DNA from: Siphonodentalium dalli | Taxonomy: Eukaryota > Mollusca > Scaphopoda > Gadilida > Siphonodentaliidae | Length of the DNA: 64,000 nt | Reading direction: 5' to 3' | Assembly: GCA_032622095.1 (NCBI GenBank) | Contig: CP136063.1 | Location: 88,267,980 to 88,331,979, forward strand | Shown: in pieces, positions 44,386 to 63,305 of the stretch | Position numbering within the stretch: the first letter of the stretch is position 1 | Layout of the letters: each line of letters opens with the position of its first letter | Position numbers and translations under genes: made by a program | Notes under the pieces: generated by a model | Told to the model about the DNA's origin: nothing | Database searches by the model: none | What the model saw: only the letters and a program-made list of their open reading frames with translations

Positions 44386-45985
44386 GGGCAAATCTGAAGC
44401 AATTCGACCGTACCACTTCGAAGAAAACATAAAAGTATATGGACCATACTAAGATGTCTTTACTTTTGACCTGCATATAGTGATTATAGTCACCTACATA
44501 CTACATTTTACCCCAAAAACCACCAATGTTATGATTGTTACACATAATGACATCCCCGAAAGGGTGACATACTGCAATTGGACGTAATCTCTTAACTAGT
44601 ATAAACTCTAAATTACTTCATACATGGCACCGGAGAGACCTCCAAATGGGAAAAACTGTAGAATGCGACAATTGCCCTGTCAATTGAGCTCCATAAATAC
44701 AAATTTACTTGTTTGTCCACATAAACGGGAAAGAGTGGGCCGATTCGAAAATATCTGAATTGGAGAGCCGATTCGGTATCGATCTCGAACCTGGTCGACC
44801 CAGAATCAATTTTTTTAATCTTCGCAGGGCCCTAGTGTGGATGAATTAACAGATGATTGATGTATCTCACAGAACAAGCCAGATGATAGATAACTCAAAC
44901 ATATCACAAGTTCAATCCACAGGTCCCCATAAAAAAATTTATCCTACCCTAAGTCATACTTAATTCTATAGGATATGAGGTAGATTTTTGTTCTGTGGAC
45001 CTGTGGTTCATCCTGTTGGCGCGCATGTATTGATTTTCCCGCAACCTGGACCACATGGCCTTTTTCGCCAAAACCTTAATTGTTATATGGAAAGTTAGAC
45101 TTGTATTTGTCATTGTACCCCAACCTCTGATATTTTTGCATGTATCGTTTCCCCTTGTTTCTTTTTATATTGTTTGACGCCCCTTTATTAAAAAAATTTT
45201 GGGCACCGAACCCGGGTCCATTTTATGGACCCTCAAAAATGGACCCTCAACTGGCCTAGCGGAAACCTGTCTGTGTATTAACATGTTGAGTGCCGCTTCC
45301 TATTCAATTGTACATGCAAAAATGTACAAGATAACTCGTAGTTGGCATTCAACATGTTAAACAGTTGAAAAATATAGACCAGATTTCATACAAATTCATG
45401 CTAATTTTCACAACTTGGCTGAACTAATGTCCATAACTTCAACATATTAAGAGAATGTGTTTGAATTTCATAAAAAAAATGTCATTTTGCTTAGAAAAAT
45501 AAACAAATTGAACAACTTTGGTGCTAAGAAGCTGTGTACCTGCATGTTTGTCAAATCCTGAATAGCAAGTAAATAAAGCATTTGAATCCCAAGTACCATT
45601 TAACATGGGTTTTAATACCAGGGCAGGGATGGGGCAATTACATGTACATGTACATGCCTAAAGTACTCAATTAAAATACAAATACTTTTCAATTTGATGA
45701 TTACAAATACAAATACTTTATAATTTGATGATTACAAATACAAATACCGGTACTTTATATTCCAGTTGATGTATTCGATTACAAATTCAATTCTTTTCTA
45801 AAAGTAATAAATTTTTTTTTTACTGCAGCTGATTACTTTGAAATAAATTAAATTAATGACAAAGTTAATATATATTTTATATTGATATAGTGTGTTTAGT
45901 TTTAACAAGAGACAAAACATATAGTCAACCTTTAAATTAAACAAACATTAGCAACAGAGTTGACCAAAACAGAATGCAAGCCATA
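44386..45985. other. Unassigned stretch with a short tandem repeat
   Basis: 45671-45760 contains three approximately 33-bp units of AATTTGATGATTACAAATAC-type sequence. No gene was found in the rest. Confidence 0.35.
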
Positions 45986-45988
45986 TGT

Positions 45989-47002
45989 TTAAAAGCCCAT
46001 TTAATTTTCGTGTCACCGATTTTTTTTTTTTTATATTGCCTTGATATACGGTTTTAATAACAATCTATGACATAAACTTGATTAAAATACTATAAGTCAT
46101 CACCATTTGGAACGTCTGTGTCTCAGAAGGTGCCCATAGAGTAATAAAAAATAGGTGAAATCATAGAAATGTTTCCCTGTTTCGCTCCCAGAATGCAACG
46201 TAATTCACACTAATATATAGAATTATTCCCCTTTCATTGAGAATAATAGGCTTTGCAGTACAGACTGGATCAAAATTAAGCACAGAACTTACCCTGGTAC
46301 CTTGACAAAAATAACATGTTCACAGTTTAATCGACCTGATAAGTTGATAATACAATGTTTTGGATCTTCCTCTTTCAAAAAGTGTATAATATGGAATATT
46401 ATTTTATATAATGTGATCTGGGATATGAAAATTAAAGGGGTACTGTATGCCATTTTCAATAAATTCCCAGTGATAGCAACGATCTAATATCAAAAGTATG
46501 TAGAAAACTAAGTAATTTGAGTCAAAGACGTATTTTGTAAACGTTCAGGTTAATAGGTTATCTTAAAATCAAAGTTAATAATTTGATATAAATTAAATTT
46601 ATGGCTGGAGTCATAAATTAAAATGCGAATTTCCGTGTACAAGACATATTCAAAATAATTCACAGATAGTGGATTGGGCAAAGCGTTGCATACATGATCG
46701 TGTAAAAAGTTATGTTGATAAGGGGCGTAAACTCAAGCCACTCTCTGACTAATGACTATACAATGAGTATATGGGACTAGTATGCATATAATATAACATA
46801 TATTTGATACATTTGCTTGAAAACTGTCCAAAAATTACTCGACAACGACATTCGCTTTCAGGCTAATCTGCCATCCGTAACATTACTTCGTACTCAACAG
46901 ACTTTCAAATAATGGAAATCTGGTTACCTTATTCTACAATTCAGAGACTAAAGAAACCAACAACAACATTTGGGTACTGTATCCCTTTAAGTGGGCCTTT
47001 AA
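45989..47002. mobile_element. Family D element copy 4, split by a TTAA insertion
   Basis: The left part starts TTAA-AAGCCCATTTAATTTTCG and runs to GGGATATGAAAATTAA at 46435. After the 46432-46990 insertion the element resumes with GTGGGCC-TTTAA. Joined, the end reads as in copy 3. Confidence 0.75.
46432..46990. mobile_element. TTAA-bordered insertion (piggyBac-like, 559 bp)
   Basis: Inserted exactly at the TTAA of AAAATTAAGTGGGCC in family D, with TTAA on both sides. The ends AAAGGGGTACTGTATGCC and GGGTACTGTATCCCTTT share inverted AAAGGGRTAC / GTAYCCCTTT. There is no ORF above 61 codons. Confidence 0.75.
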
Positions 47003-47389
47003 TATAGGTTATAAATCTTCAGTATGATTATTTCATGGAGTTATGGTATTGTTTGGTTGGACATAGGACTACAGCATTCTCAAAATATCCTGGCACACTA
47101 AACAACCTCAGTATTTACTGATGCTGCTGCAATTTAGGCTATAGTCATTCATTGAATACTACGTACTACCACTTGGCCCCAGAATAAGGTGTCTTTATTT
47201 GACTTATGGCTTTATTGGAAATGAAAAATTTGATTCTGGGAACAATATTCAATGTGGTATGGTATGGACCATTGGTACCTCTTAAAAAAAAAAACTCCCA
47301 AGTACCATCAAAGTCAAGTTTTACCCTCCTTATCCATGCCATGACATGCAAAGAAGAAAGGATCTTGCAATCATATGGCTTTTTTACAG
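47003..47389. other. Sequence upstream of the PCMTD first coding exon
   Basis: It ends in a polypyrimidine tract and AG at 47389, so at least the last part is intron and a 5' UTR exon lies further left. No promoter was identified. Confidence 0.4.
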
Positions 47390-47393
47390 GTAA

Positions 47394-54263
<6,870 letters not shown>

Positions 54264-54869
54264 TTCATGATGGATGACCAGTGTGAGACTGAGTGTTCCT
54301 AGAGATACTTCCCTCTGACGTAGATAACTAATACAGGTACAGTATATTGAACTTTGAACCTAGTTTTTGTTAAGGGTCAGGTTACCTGGACAAACATTTC
54401 TATCAAAAATTTACAATTACTACTGACAGCACACAAGTTGGCCCAACTCTAAAACATGCAGTAAGACAAAACTTATGATAATATTCAAGGGCTGCTGGAA
54501 ACGTCACAAGCAGTGAGAGTATTAAGCCCTAAAACACTAACCTGCAATTAAGCAATGTATGGTCTTGGGTACACATAGTGGAATACGTTGTAAGGGCAAT
54601 AACAAATTTTAAGTCAACCAAATAGAATGTAGCATAATAAAGTGACATAGCAGTTAAACAGTTAAACATAGCAGTTAAATAGTTTATTGTATAAATAATA
54701 TTATAAATACAGAAATTCTGATCTGTTAATGTCGCTAGGCAGCGTGAGAGCGCACGGTGAACTATTTTAAAGAAATATGTACTACGACCAGGTCGAAATA
54801 TGTCACAATTATGCCTGAAAATAAAAGTGGACTAAGGTGGTCAGAAGTGCACATGGGTTATGTAATTGA
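54264..54869 (+). other. Probable 3' UTR of the PCMTD gene
   Basis: It follows the TGA at 54261-54263. A candidate poly(A) signal AATAAA is at 54636-54641 and another at about 54816. No repeats are seen until 54839. Confidence 0.5.
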
Positions 54870-55075
54870 CAAGCCTTGAAATAGGGTGTCTGTCACTAAA
54901 TTCACCCTCTGGGGACCTCATTCTGCAAATGACAGACACCCTATTTCAAGGCTTGAGAATGAATCTATTATTATGAGATGGTTTATAGTAATACGGTGGT
55001 CAGAAGTGCACATGGGTTATGTAATAGACAGAATGAGTCTGTTATTATGAGATGGTTTCATAGTAATTATTACCC
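54839..55075. repeat. Local tandem duplication, one copy carrying short H element H7
   Basis: GGTCAGAAGTGCACATGGGT..ATGTAAT and TCTATTATTATGAGATGGTT each occur twice about 150 bp apart. The first copy contains an 86-bp hairpin, 54870-54955 (CAAGCCTTGAAATAGGGTGT.. to its complement). The second copy lacks it, so the second copy is the empty site. Confidence 0.7.
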
Positions 55076-55264
55076 TTACTTCTCGTGACATTTCCAGCAA
55101 CACTTGAATATTATTATACACAACTTTAAAATATGCAGTAAAACATTTAAGGTGGGGCTAATGTATAACAAAGAACAAGAAATTTACATAGAAAAGGAGA
55201 CTATTATTTCTTGTTTCCTTATTCACTGTAAACGTGTGCTCTTACTTAATTTTCCAAATAATGC

Positions 55265-55481
55265 TACAGTAATGCTCTAAGTAATCGACTTCTTAACCAC
55301 AGCAGAATTATGGGTAACTTTTCAGGATTTAGTCGGAAATATGGCTTGTTGCCATTCTTCAGAAAGCTCTCAGGGAGAGCTTTCCTGTGAATGGCAACAA
55401 GCCATATTTCCGACTAAATCCTGAAAAGTTACCCATAATTCTGCTGTGGTTAAGAAGTCGATTACTTAGAGCATTACTGTA
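55265..55481. mobile_element. Family K foldback MITE copy 7
   Basis: TA-flanked hairpin with ends CAGTAATGCTCTAAGTAATC / GATTACTTAGAGCATTACTG. It directly abuts a truncated family H element, which suggests that the MITE landed in it. Confidence 0.85.
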
Positions 55482-55830
55482 TGTGAAGAAGTTTCTATAG
55501 AAATTTTATAATAAAGAAACTTTCCGGAGAATTGGAGGCCTAAGCAGAATGAGGTCCCCAGAGGGTGAATTTAGTGATGCTAGCCCGCTATGTGGGATAG
55601 CATCACTAAATTCACCCTCTGGGGACCTCATTCTGCAAATGATAGTCAAACGGCTATTATTTAATTGCCAAAAATGTAAGAAAAGTGGTAATTTACATTC
55701 ACATAGAATAATCATTAGAACTACATCAGTAAATTCATTGTGGGATGTATTAAATTAATGTTTTAGCGCTACCATGAAGAAATTTCTTCACTCAACTTAT
55801 TTTTGGAACTCAAAGCAAAAAACTATAGCT
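55482..55830. repeat. Family H partial copy H8 and duplicated flank
   Basis: One hairpin at 55548-55636 plus the same 190-bp non-family flank as 52313-52505. This points to a local duplication between PCMTD intron 3 and its downstream region. Confidence 0.7.
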
Positions 55831-56936
55831 AACGTGGTTTGGATGACAATGTTGTGAAATGCTGATCTTAACCACACATTGCACCATGATTCGGAATTGA
55901 ATATCTTGTTTCTGTTAAGGGTTTTCTCTGTAGTAGGATAGCGTTTCTAGGAAACTGGTGTATTGCTGTTCATTCACAAGATTTTGTGACCTGAAAGCCT
56001 ATGTTGAATATAACTTGTAATTCAGTGAACCTATATGAAACTTAGAGCATTACTGGGCCTTGCCATAGACCTAGGCTTTTTATCATAAGTTCTACTTTAA
56101 AGTTAAAATATGACTGCTCATAAAATATGCTGTCTGGACTAACGCAACTTGAATAAAAAGTCTAGTAAGGCAGATAAACAAAATGATACTAGGCCATGGT
56201 CAATTAAATTCATGTTTAGCATCAATCCACATATTTGCTTTTTTGTTGGAAAAATTATAATGCATTTGATTAAATATTAACACAATGTTCAGATATGGAC
56301 ATTTAGTCTTAGTCTTTGAGTCACTAACTGCATGCTTCATTCTGGCCTGCAATTTGAGGCGAACGACCGTTTAGTTCGCCTGGAGGTTACCTAAAATGAA
56401 AATTCCGCGAATGAAAAACAGGTCGCGCCAAAGTTTTATGTAGGTCTCGCAATAACTGATTCTCACCTTAATTTGAGACATTCAAAATTATTACGGTATT
56501 TCAATGAGTTGCCGGGATGCTCATCTCTAGTTAATAATACCAGTTGTAGTGATTATAACAGTTTTTGTAACTCTTCTGCTAACCTATGGTATGGGTTACC
56601 TAAGCACAAACCAGGCAAACGAAAAATAGGTTACACATAATTCTAAAACCTGCAGGCATGTGCATTTGCAAAAAATGAATGTAAACAAGATTGATGTTAA
56701 TATTTATGTTATTATGATACATTATGAGATATAACTAACTTCAGAAACCAAGCTAGAATATCACAACATTTCGCATTTAATTATCTGATTCAAGATGATG
56801 CTAAACAGAAACTTAGCTAACCATGGCCTCATGTATGCAACAAATATACTGTTCACAGAATTGTCTTTTGCAAATACTTTTTAAGGTGTCTTAATAAGAA
56901 TTACCAACTTCAAGTGCAGGACAAAAACTATTTCTG
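55831..56936. other. Unassigned stretch
   Basis: It has no recognisable gene, RNA or repeat. Composition is AT-rich and comparable to introns nearby. Confidence 0.35.
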
Positions 56937-57365
56937 AATGGGGGCAAGCCTGTAAATAGTGTGTCTGATGTCACATTTGCAGAATGAGGTCCCCAGAGGG
57001 TGAATTTAGTGATGCTACCCCACTCAGTGGGCTAGCATCACCAAATTTACCTTCTTGGGACATCATTCTGCTTAGGCCTCATCTTGTGGGAAGTATCTAT
57101 AATCTCAAAATAAAATTGTTTTTGTTATTTTTTCCCTTCTGTTCAGTTTCTATATCCCCCAATTTGCAGAAGATAAGCTGCGTAATCAAGATTTGTTTGG
57201 GTGAACATCACCAACTTCATCTGGGGAATTTCAATCTGATCCTAGGGGTTCTCAGAGGGTGAATTTGGTGACGCTAGCACCGTGCGGGATAGTATCACTA
57301 AATTCACCCTCTGGGGACCTCATTCTGCAAATATCAGACTAATTATATCCAGACTTGAATGGGGG
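56937..57365. mobile_element. Family H element H9 with 8-bp target duplication
   Basis: Identical AATGGGGG flanks (56937-56944 and 57358-57365) bracket a 413-bp body starting CAAGCCTGTAAATAGTG and ending CCAGACTTG. There are two hairpins (56982-57072, 57247-57330). Confidence 0.8.
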
Positions 57366-57538
57366 TGAATGCCTCACGTTACAAAATCTTGTGAATTTAC
57401 AAGGTAAATGCAGGTTAGTTTTGTGTATTTATGTGCATATATTTGTTCATATTTGAAATTTGTTGATATTTCAGTCAAATATGTTGCCATTGTTCATCAT
57501 TTTTCATAGTTCCATGTTTTCATCCTGTTTTTTTCCCC

Positions 57539-58121
57539 GAATTATCAGGGGGGGGGGGGGTGAAAAAATTTCTTCCGGCACGTATGCCGGGGTGGGTGGG
57601 TGGTCAAAGCCACCAACAAGCAATTTTTTCCGCAACTAAAAAAAAAAATTCCTGCTTGTTTTTAGTGTTTTGGCAATACTTGGGCTTCAAAACCACTTTG
57701 AATCAGTTTGAATTAGAGAAATAATGTAATTCTAACTGGTTAACTGACTGCAGGCAGTTATCGTGTTGTATTTTGTTGCAAATTTTAAAATCCAAGATGG
57801 CCGCTGGCAGCCATGTTTTTTTGGCCGAATGACCTCAAAATTACTCATTCCTATTTACATGTCCATGTTAACATCCATGATAAATAGTATGCACAGAAAT
57901 TCATATACAGCTGTTTACATTGAATTTCCCCCCGCAAATCTCTGTTTTAGTGTTAAAAGGGGGGGTGGGTGTCAAAAAATGGTCGGAAAAAAACTGCCGA
58001 AAACGGAAAAAAAAATTGGCGGTGGGGGTGGGTGGGTACAAAAAATGATCGAAAGGGAAAAAATGCCATACGTGCCTGAAATTTTTTTCCGACCCCCCCC
58101 CCCCCCCCCCCCTGGAATTAT
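57539..58121. mobile_element. hAT-like element with homopolymer ends
   Basis: CAGGGGGG..TGAAAAAATTTCTTCCGG at 57546 and CCTGAAATTTTTTTCCGACCCC..CCCTG to 58114 are inverted ends. GAATTAT flanks both sides (57539-57545, 58115-58121), a 7-8 bp target duplication. Inside are GGCACGTATGCC / GCCATACGTGCC and a family J fragment (57780-57880). No transposase. Confidence 0.7.
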
Positions 58122-58359
58122 ATGAAAATATTTTTTGACATTGGTAAATTTCCATGTCTTAAATTAATAATACACTTTAATTATAGTTTGTTATATAATA
58201 CTTGAATTATGACTCATTATTTCTTTGAGTCAGTTTACATTTACATGTATGTTTACTATATGAAATGTAGACACTTGAGACATGCACTTGGTTCTAAGGG
58301 TTGAATTTTGTTACAGTTGCGAACGAATCAAACATATGACAATATAGGCATTCTTTTTC

Positions 58360-58737
58360 TTAAAGACATATTATGGACTTGTTCGGGTGCGCGAAACTGA
58401 TAAGTTAGCAGTCAGGCACTATGCCAACTGGAGGAATGCAGGATTCTACTAACATCGCCAAAAATCTCAAGCAAATCAATCGTACCATGCCATAGAAAAC
58501 ATCGTCCGAACTACGCTCAATTGTAAATATTTACTTCTCGATACGGGACGCAACTATTGGAGATAAACTAACGAAAACTATTTGGACATCGAGAGTCACT
58601 GCATTTAATTAATATGTAAGAATGAAGGCGTGTGTTGTCAATTTGGATATAATGTTTGTAAAAAAATAACTACTTTGAGCAAGATTATTCTCCATTTCTA
58701 TTTGATCACCCTGCCGGAGTGTTTCACATCACTTTAA
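58360..58737 (+). repeat. Family R element copy 2 (TTAA-bordered)
   Basis: TTAA at both ends. It contains CTTGTTCGGGTGCGCGAAAC, AGAAAACATCGTCCGAACTA and ends GTGTTTCACATCACT. It matches 60419-60798 and, in reverse, 33579-33945. Confidence 0.7.
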
Positions 58738-59590
58738 CTTCTTTAAGAATGCTTATTAGCCAGATTCTGACGATTCCAGGAACATTACCAGTAACCCTCT
58801 CATGACGGGAACTGTGCTGGTGCCGCGTTAATGATCCTATGCTACTGCATTATTTTATATATGCGAGTCTCGCGGCACGGTAATTCCCTCTCTTGTGCTC
58901 GCCTATTTATTGTGGGGAATTGTTCAGATAATATTTTGTCATTTGTTGAACATGTTATCTGAATATTTCCTAAGGGATAACTATTTTTCAATGAGTTATA
59001 GTATAGAAAAGGTTAATCACATGCTACGTGCTGCAATAACATTTATTTATAGGTATTGTTTCACTCTATATATTGCAGCAGGCATGCAGACTTATTTCCC
59101 CTTTCGATCTCAGTATACTTAAGTAGCATTCAGACAAATTATTTGTATTGGTCCATACGTTGCATTGACACGATCCGTTGTCTGCATAAAATTGTTCACA
59201 CATTGCGTTATTATGCAGAGTTTCCGATTAATAATTGCAACTAATAAGTTTTGATATTGGAATAAATGCAATATTGCAAATCAATCTGTATGTAATAAAT
59301 TAATTCTACAATAATGTCAAACCTGTCAAATCACAAAAACAAACACTTCAACGACATAAATACATGTCGATTTTCCTTTGCTTGTAAGACACCCGCCATA
59401 TTTTATCGATTAAAAACAAGAAACGTCATTATGCATGCTATATAAGGTATGCATTTTGCCTTATGTTGCATTGAAAATAGAATCTCTCTTTTGCATGCGT
59501 TAACAGTTGCAACTTAACTGATGCATCACAGCCGCCTGAATGCCTTAGTCTGTAATCCAATTTCAATGCAACGGACTCGTCTCAACACTA
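58738..59590. other. Mostly unassigned, with a truncated family E copy
   Basis: 58905-59016 has GGGGAATTGTTCAGATAATA and TATAGTATAGAAAAGGTTAA of family E. A palindrome fragment 'ttatatatgcgagtc' (58855) recalls family G. The remainder has no recognisable feature. Confidence 0.4.
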
Positions 59591-59593
59591 TAG

Positions 59594-59810
59594 TATAGTA
59601 ATGCTCTAGATAATCGACTCCTTAACCACAGCAGAATTATGGGTAACTTTTCAGGATATAGTCAGAAATATGACTTGTTGCCATTCATCGAAAAGCTCTC
59701 ACTGAGAGCTTTCCAATGAATGGCAACAAGCATTATTTCCGACTAAATTCTGAAAAGTTACCCATAATTCTGCTGTTGTTAAGGAGTAAATTATTTAGGG
59801 CATTACTGTA
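59594..59810. mobile_element. Family K foldback MITE copy 8
   Basis: TA-flanked hairpin. The left arm carries more substitutions than other copies (TAGTAATGCTCTAGATAATC, GATATAGTCAGAAATATGAC) and is therefore older or decaying. Confidence 0.85.
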
Positions 59811-59959
59811 GTTCTTTCCGAAACACAGCCCTTCACTACTGCTCCTATTAACGGATGTGATACAGCATTATATTGTTTGTTTTGTTTTCATTAATTTATC
59901 TGCTTGCTTGGCATTTTATTATTTATGGGATTTCGTTCTTTATGACTATAATATATTTT

Positions 59960-60230
59960 GTTGTTGCCAATCCTTGAAATAGTGTGCCTGTCATTTGCAG
60001 AATGAGGTCCCCAGAGGGTGAATTTAGTGATGCTACCCCGCATATCGGGCTAGCATCACCAAATTCACCCTCTGGGGACCTCATTCTGCTTACACCTCAG
60101 CAGAATGAGGTTCCCAGAGGGTGAATTTGGTGATGCTAGCCTGCTATGCGGGGGTAGCATCACTAAATTCACCCTCTGGGAACCTCGTTCTGCAAATGAC
60201 AGACACACTATTTCAAGGCTTGGTTGTTGC
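59960..60230. mobile_element. Family H element H10 with 8-bp target duplication
   Basis: Flanked by GTTGTTGC on both sides (59960-59967, 60223-60230). The 255-bp body is two hairpins back to back (60000-60090, 60108-60195) enclosed by outer inverted ends CCTTGAAATAGTGTGCCTGT / ACAGACACACTATTTCAAGG. The whole unit therefore folds at two levels. Confidence 0.88.
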
Positions 60231-60280
60231 TAAGTATTAGTGCTTCATGATATGATATGTGAAGGACAAAGTGTTCCCAT

Positions 60281-60373
60281 ATCCTTTCTATAAACTAAAT
60301 TGATTCTCCCATCAGTTATCAAAGTATTCATGGGAACTACTGATCAATGAGTATTTAGTAAAGAAAGGGTTAA
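60281..60373. repeat. Family E fragment
   Basis: Starts CCTTTCTATAAACTAAATTG and ends GAGTATTTAGTAAAGAAAGGG-TTAA. It is only about 90 bp, with the internal part missing. Confidence 0.55.
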
Positions 60374-60418
60374 AGGATTGGGCCTGGTTAGTAGTAGTAG
60401 ATTGGTCAAAACTAACAT

Positions 60419-60798
60419 TTAAATGGTATATTATGGACTTATTCGGTGTGTGTTGAACTGATAAGTTAGTATGCATGTGCTATGCCAACTGGGGGAATAT
60501 AGTATTCTACTAACATTGCCGAAAATCTCAAGCAAATCGACCGTACCACTCCATAGAAAACATCGTCGAAACTACGCCCAATTGTAAATATTATATCTCG
60601 ATTCGGGACGCAACTATTAGCGATAAACTAATGAAAATGATTTCGCCATCAAGATTCACTGCATGTAATTAATATATAAGAATGATGGTGTTGGTTGTCA
60701 ATTTGGTTATATAATTTGTAAAAATAACTACTTTGAGCAAGATTATTCTCCATTTCTAATTTAATATCACCCTACCAGAGTGTTTCACATAACTTTAA
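60419..60798 (+). repeat. Family R element copy 3 (TTAA-bordered)
   Basis: Bordered by TTAA. It shares GACTTATTCGG, AGTATTCTACTAACATTGCC and TGTTTCACATAACT with copy 2. Confidence 0.7.
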
Positions 60799-60855
60799 CA
60801 TCATTGGAAAGCTCAATTGTAATACAGGCAATCTTTATGTCAGCTAGTAGATCAT

Positions 60856-61551
60856 TAGATCATGCCATGAATCTCTACTCTGGCTAACGCCCGTAGAGAT
60901 AATTATTCCACCAGTACAAAACCTTTGAACTTTTGACGGGAAATCTTATAAAGTCGAAAAAATAATGTGGGGAATATATTTCTTAGTCGTTTATTGTTCC
61001 TTAATAATGTACTTCACTGTAGGTGAATGTCCCAACTCTAAATTGCTTGCTTTTCTCTTAATTTGTGAGCTGTTATCGCAATACACATCAAATTAATTGC
61101 AAATGGAGAAATGCCATAATTGTAAGCGACTCAACACAAAATCACTCATAAATTCACTTAAATTGTGAAATTTCGAGTTGGGACCTTCACCTACAGTGAA
61201 GTACATTATTAAGGAACAGATAACAACTAAGAAATATATTTCTCGCATTATTTTTTCGACTTTATAAGGTTCCCTGTCAAAACTTCAAAAAGTTTCAAGG
61301 TTTTGTAATGGTGGAATATGATCTCTACGGGTGTTAGCCAGAGAAGAGATTCATAGCATGATTTAATAGATCATATGCCATACATCACTACTCTGGCTGC
61401 ACCCGTAGAGATCAACTCTCAAACAAACGTCACCAAAATCAGGCAATTCCCAGCTGGGACCTTCACCTCATGTGAAATCCAGAGCTCCAAAAGTTTCCGG
61501 GTTTTGAACTACGGTCGTAGCCAGAGTAGAGACTCATGACATGATCTATAC
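60856..61551. repeat. Family F elements: one full copy and one partial in tandem
   Basis: The full copy 60856-61365 begins TAGATCATGCCATGAATCTC and ends with the complement. The arms contain GTTCCTTAATAATGTACTTC and its complement. Immediately after it, 61366-61551 is a shorter foldback with the same outer ends (TAGATCATATGCCATACATC .. GACTCATGACATGATCTA) but a different core. Confidence 0.75.
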
Positions 61552-61586
61552 AGCAGGCTGTTGTTTTTAAGCAAGGAAAGTACAAT

Positions 61587-61854
61587 GTTGTTCACAAGCC
61601 TTGAAATAGTGTGTCTGTCATTTGCAGAATGAGGTCCCCAGAGGGTGAATTTAGTGATGCTACCCCGCATAGTGGGCTAGCATCACCAAATTCACCCTCT
61701 GGGGACCTCATTCTGCTGAGGTGTAAGCAGAATGAGGTCCCCAGAGGGTGAATTTGGTGATGCTAGCCCGCTATGTGGGGTAGCATCACTAAATTCACCC
61801 TCTGGGGACCTCATTCTGCAAATGACAGACACTATTTCAAGGCTTGGTTGTTCA
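61587..61854. mobile_element. Family H element H11 with 8-bp target duplication
   Basis: Flanked by GTTGTTCA (61587-61594 and 61847-61854). The body 61595-61846 starts CAAGCCTTGAAATAGTGTGT and ends with its complement, enclosing two back-to-back hairpins with very few mismatches. This is the best-preserved copy in the window. Confidence 0.9.
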
Positions 61855-62059
61855 TACAAATTTATGTGTTTAAGAAATTGGTTCTTGTTGGAGAAACTGC
61901 AATTTAAGTGATTCCTGTTATTTGTACCTGCTTGGCCATGATATATACATAGCCGGAAATTGATTAATATAATTCCTTCAGAATAAGTAACTGTAACAAA
62001 AAAAAATTATGTTATTAACTCAAACTGGTGGGAAAAAAATGATTGTATTATACTTAAAC

Positions 62060-62350
62060 GGGGACTGTACACCAAATCCGGCCATTTATTGGACCATCTC
62101 CTATTATACTCAACAGCATATATATACAACAAATGAATGAATTTGACCCATGGATTAGTGTAAAATACACTCACTTGTGCTCTATGAACGATGCAAACAA
62201 CATAGTAATTATAATGAAAATGAATTTATGACTGGATTCATAAATTCATTTTCATTATAACTACCATGTTGTTTTCATCGTTCATAGAGCACATAAGTGT
62301 ATTTTACACTAATCCATGGCTCAAATTCATTCATTTGTTGCATATATTGG
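62060..62350. repeat. Foldback element (about 105-bp arms)
   Basis: CATATATACAACAAATGAATG..CATGGATTAGTGTAAAATAC..ATTATAATGAAAATGAATTT is mirrored from 62235 to 62345. It is a single copy in this window. Confidence 0.65.
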
Positions 62351-62389
62351 GGTGGGTGTTATTAACCCATAATGAATTATCCTATTTAG

Positions 62390-62532
62390 TTTGAAATCAG
62401 GGACGCCGGAGAAGGGGGACATGCGGGCCCCCTTGCCCTGGCCCAGGGGAGTCCAGTTGGTATCCGTAAAGTGCCCTCCTGACTGATTTGCTCCCCTTAC
62501 CCTTTGGTGCTTCCGGCGTTCCTATTTTAAAT
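62390..62532. mobile_element. Short hAT-like element (127 bp)
   Basis: Ends CAGGGACGCCGGAGAAGG and TGCTTCCGGCGTTCCTA, inverted. The flanks TTTGAAAT / TTTTAAAT are an 8-bp duplication with one change. The interior is GC-rich. Confidence 0.6.
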
Positions 62533-62667
62533 TATACATTGGAATGGTCTAATTTTCATTTGTAGAGATGTCAGTGCTTTCAGACTCTTTATGTATATTT
62601 CCATGGGAAAGACTTTTAGTCACTAATCTCTCTCTCTGGAATAAGCGAGATCACTGAGTCGCGGCCG

Positions 62668-62880
62668 CATTGGATTCATCCAGCTCCGTTCCGTGGTTTC
62701 AGAGATTCATGCAGCCCCGGTTCTGTGGTTTTAGTGCTACAGGTCAAAGTTCTGGAGTAGCATTTCCATATATGGAAGTGATGAATAATTCATGACTTCC
62801 ATATATGGAATGCTACTCCAGAACTTTGACCTGTAGCACTAAAACCACAGAACCGGGCCTGGTGGGTCCAATATGGCTGC
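62668..62880. mobile_element. Family N foldback element copy 2
   Basis: Arms GGTTTTAGTGCTACAGGTCA..AGTAGCATTTCCATATATGG and complement, with outer TTGGATTCATCCAGC / GTCCAATATGG-type ends as in 37826-38020. The left outer end is partly duplicated (TCATCCAGCTCCGTTCCGTGG then TCATGCAGCCCCGGTTCTGTGG). Confidence 0.7.
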
Positions 62881-62882
62881 GG

Positions 62883-63305
62883 GTTAGTGACGCTGAATAG
62901 GTCATTGTCACATGGTTTCTGGCAAAAAGACACCCAGGATCTCTTAAACTGTCAAAAAGACACCCAGGATCTCGTAAACTGTCAAAAAGACACCCAGGAT
63001 CTCCAAGTCTCGCCAAACAACGGGAAGTTTGTTTAGTCGTCTGCTATTAAATATAAAATATTATGATAATTATTTGTTTGTGATCGGAGTGAAATATCAA
63101 CGAGATTTAATTCGGCTTTGAGTCTGACTGTCAGCTCAATTCCGCATCCTTGATAGTTGGCCCAATATTAATAGCAGACGACTAAACAAAATTCCCGTTG
63201 TTTGGTGAGACTTTGAGATCCTGGGTGTCTTTTTGACAGTTTAAGAGATCCTGGGTGTCTTTTTGCCAGAAACCATGCGACAATGACCTATTCAGCGTTA
63301 GTGAC
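62883..63305. repeat. Foldback element with tandem repeats in its arms
   Basis: The left arm has three copies of CAAAAAGACACCCAGGATCTC (62924, 62953, 62982). The right arm has two copies of the complement (63218, 63247). CGCCAAACAACGGGAA / TTCCCGTTGTTTGGTGAG and TAGTCGTCTGCTATTAA / TTAATAGCAGACGACTA follow toward the centre. Outer ends GTTAGTGACG / CGTTAGTGACGG. Confidence 0.75.
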
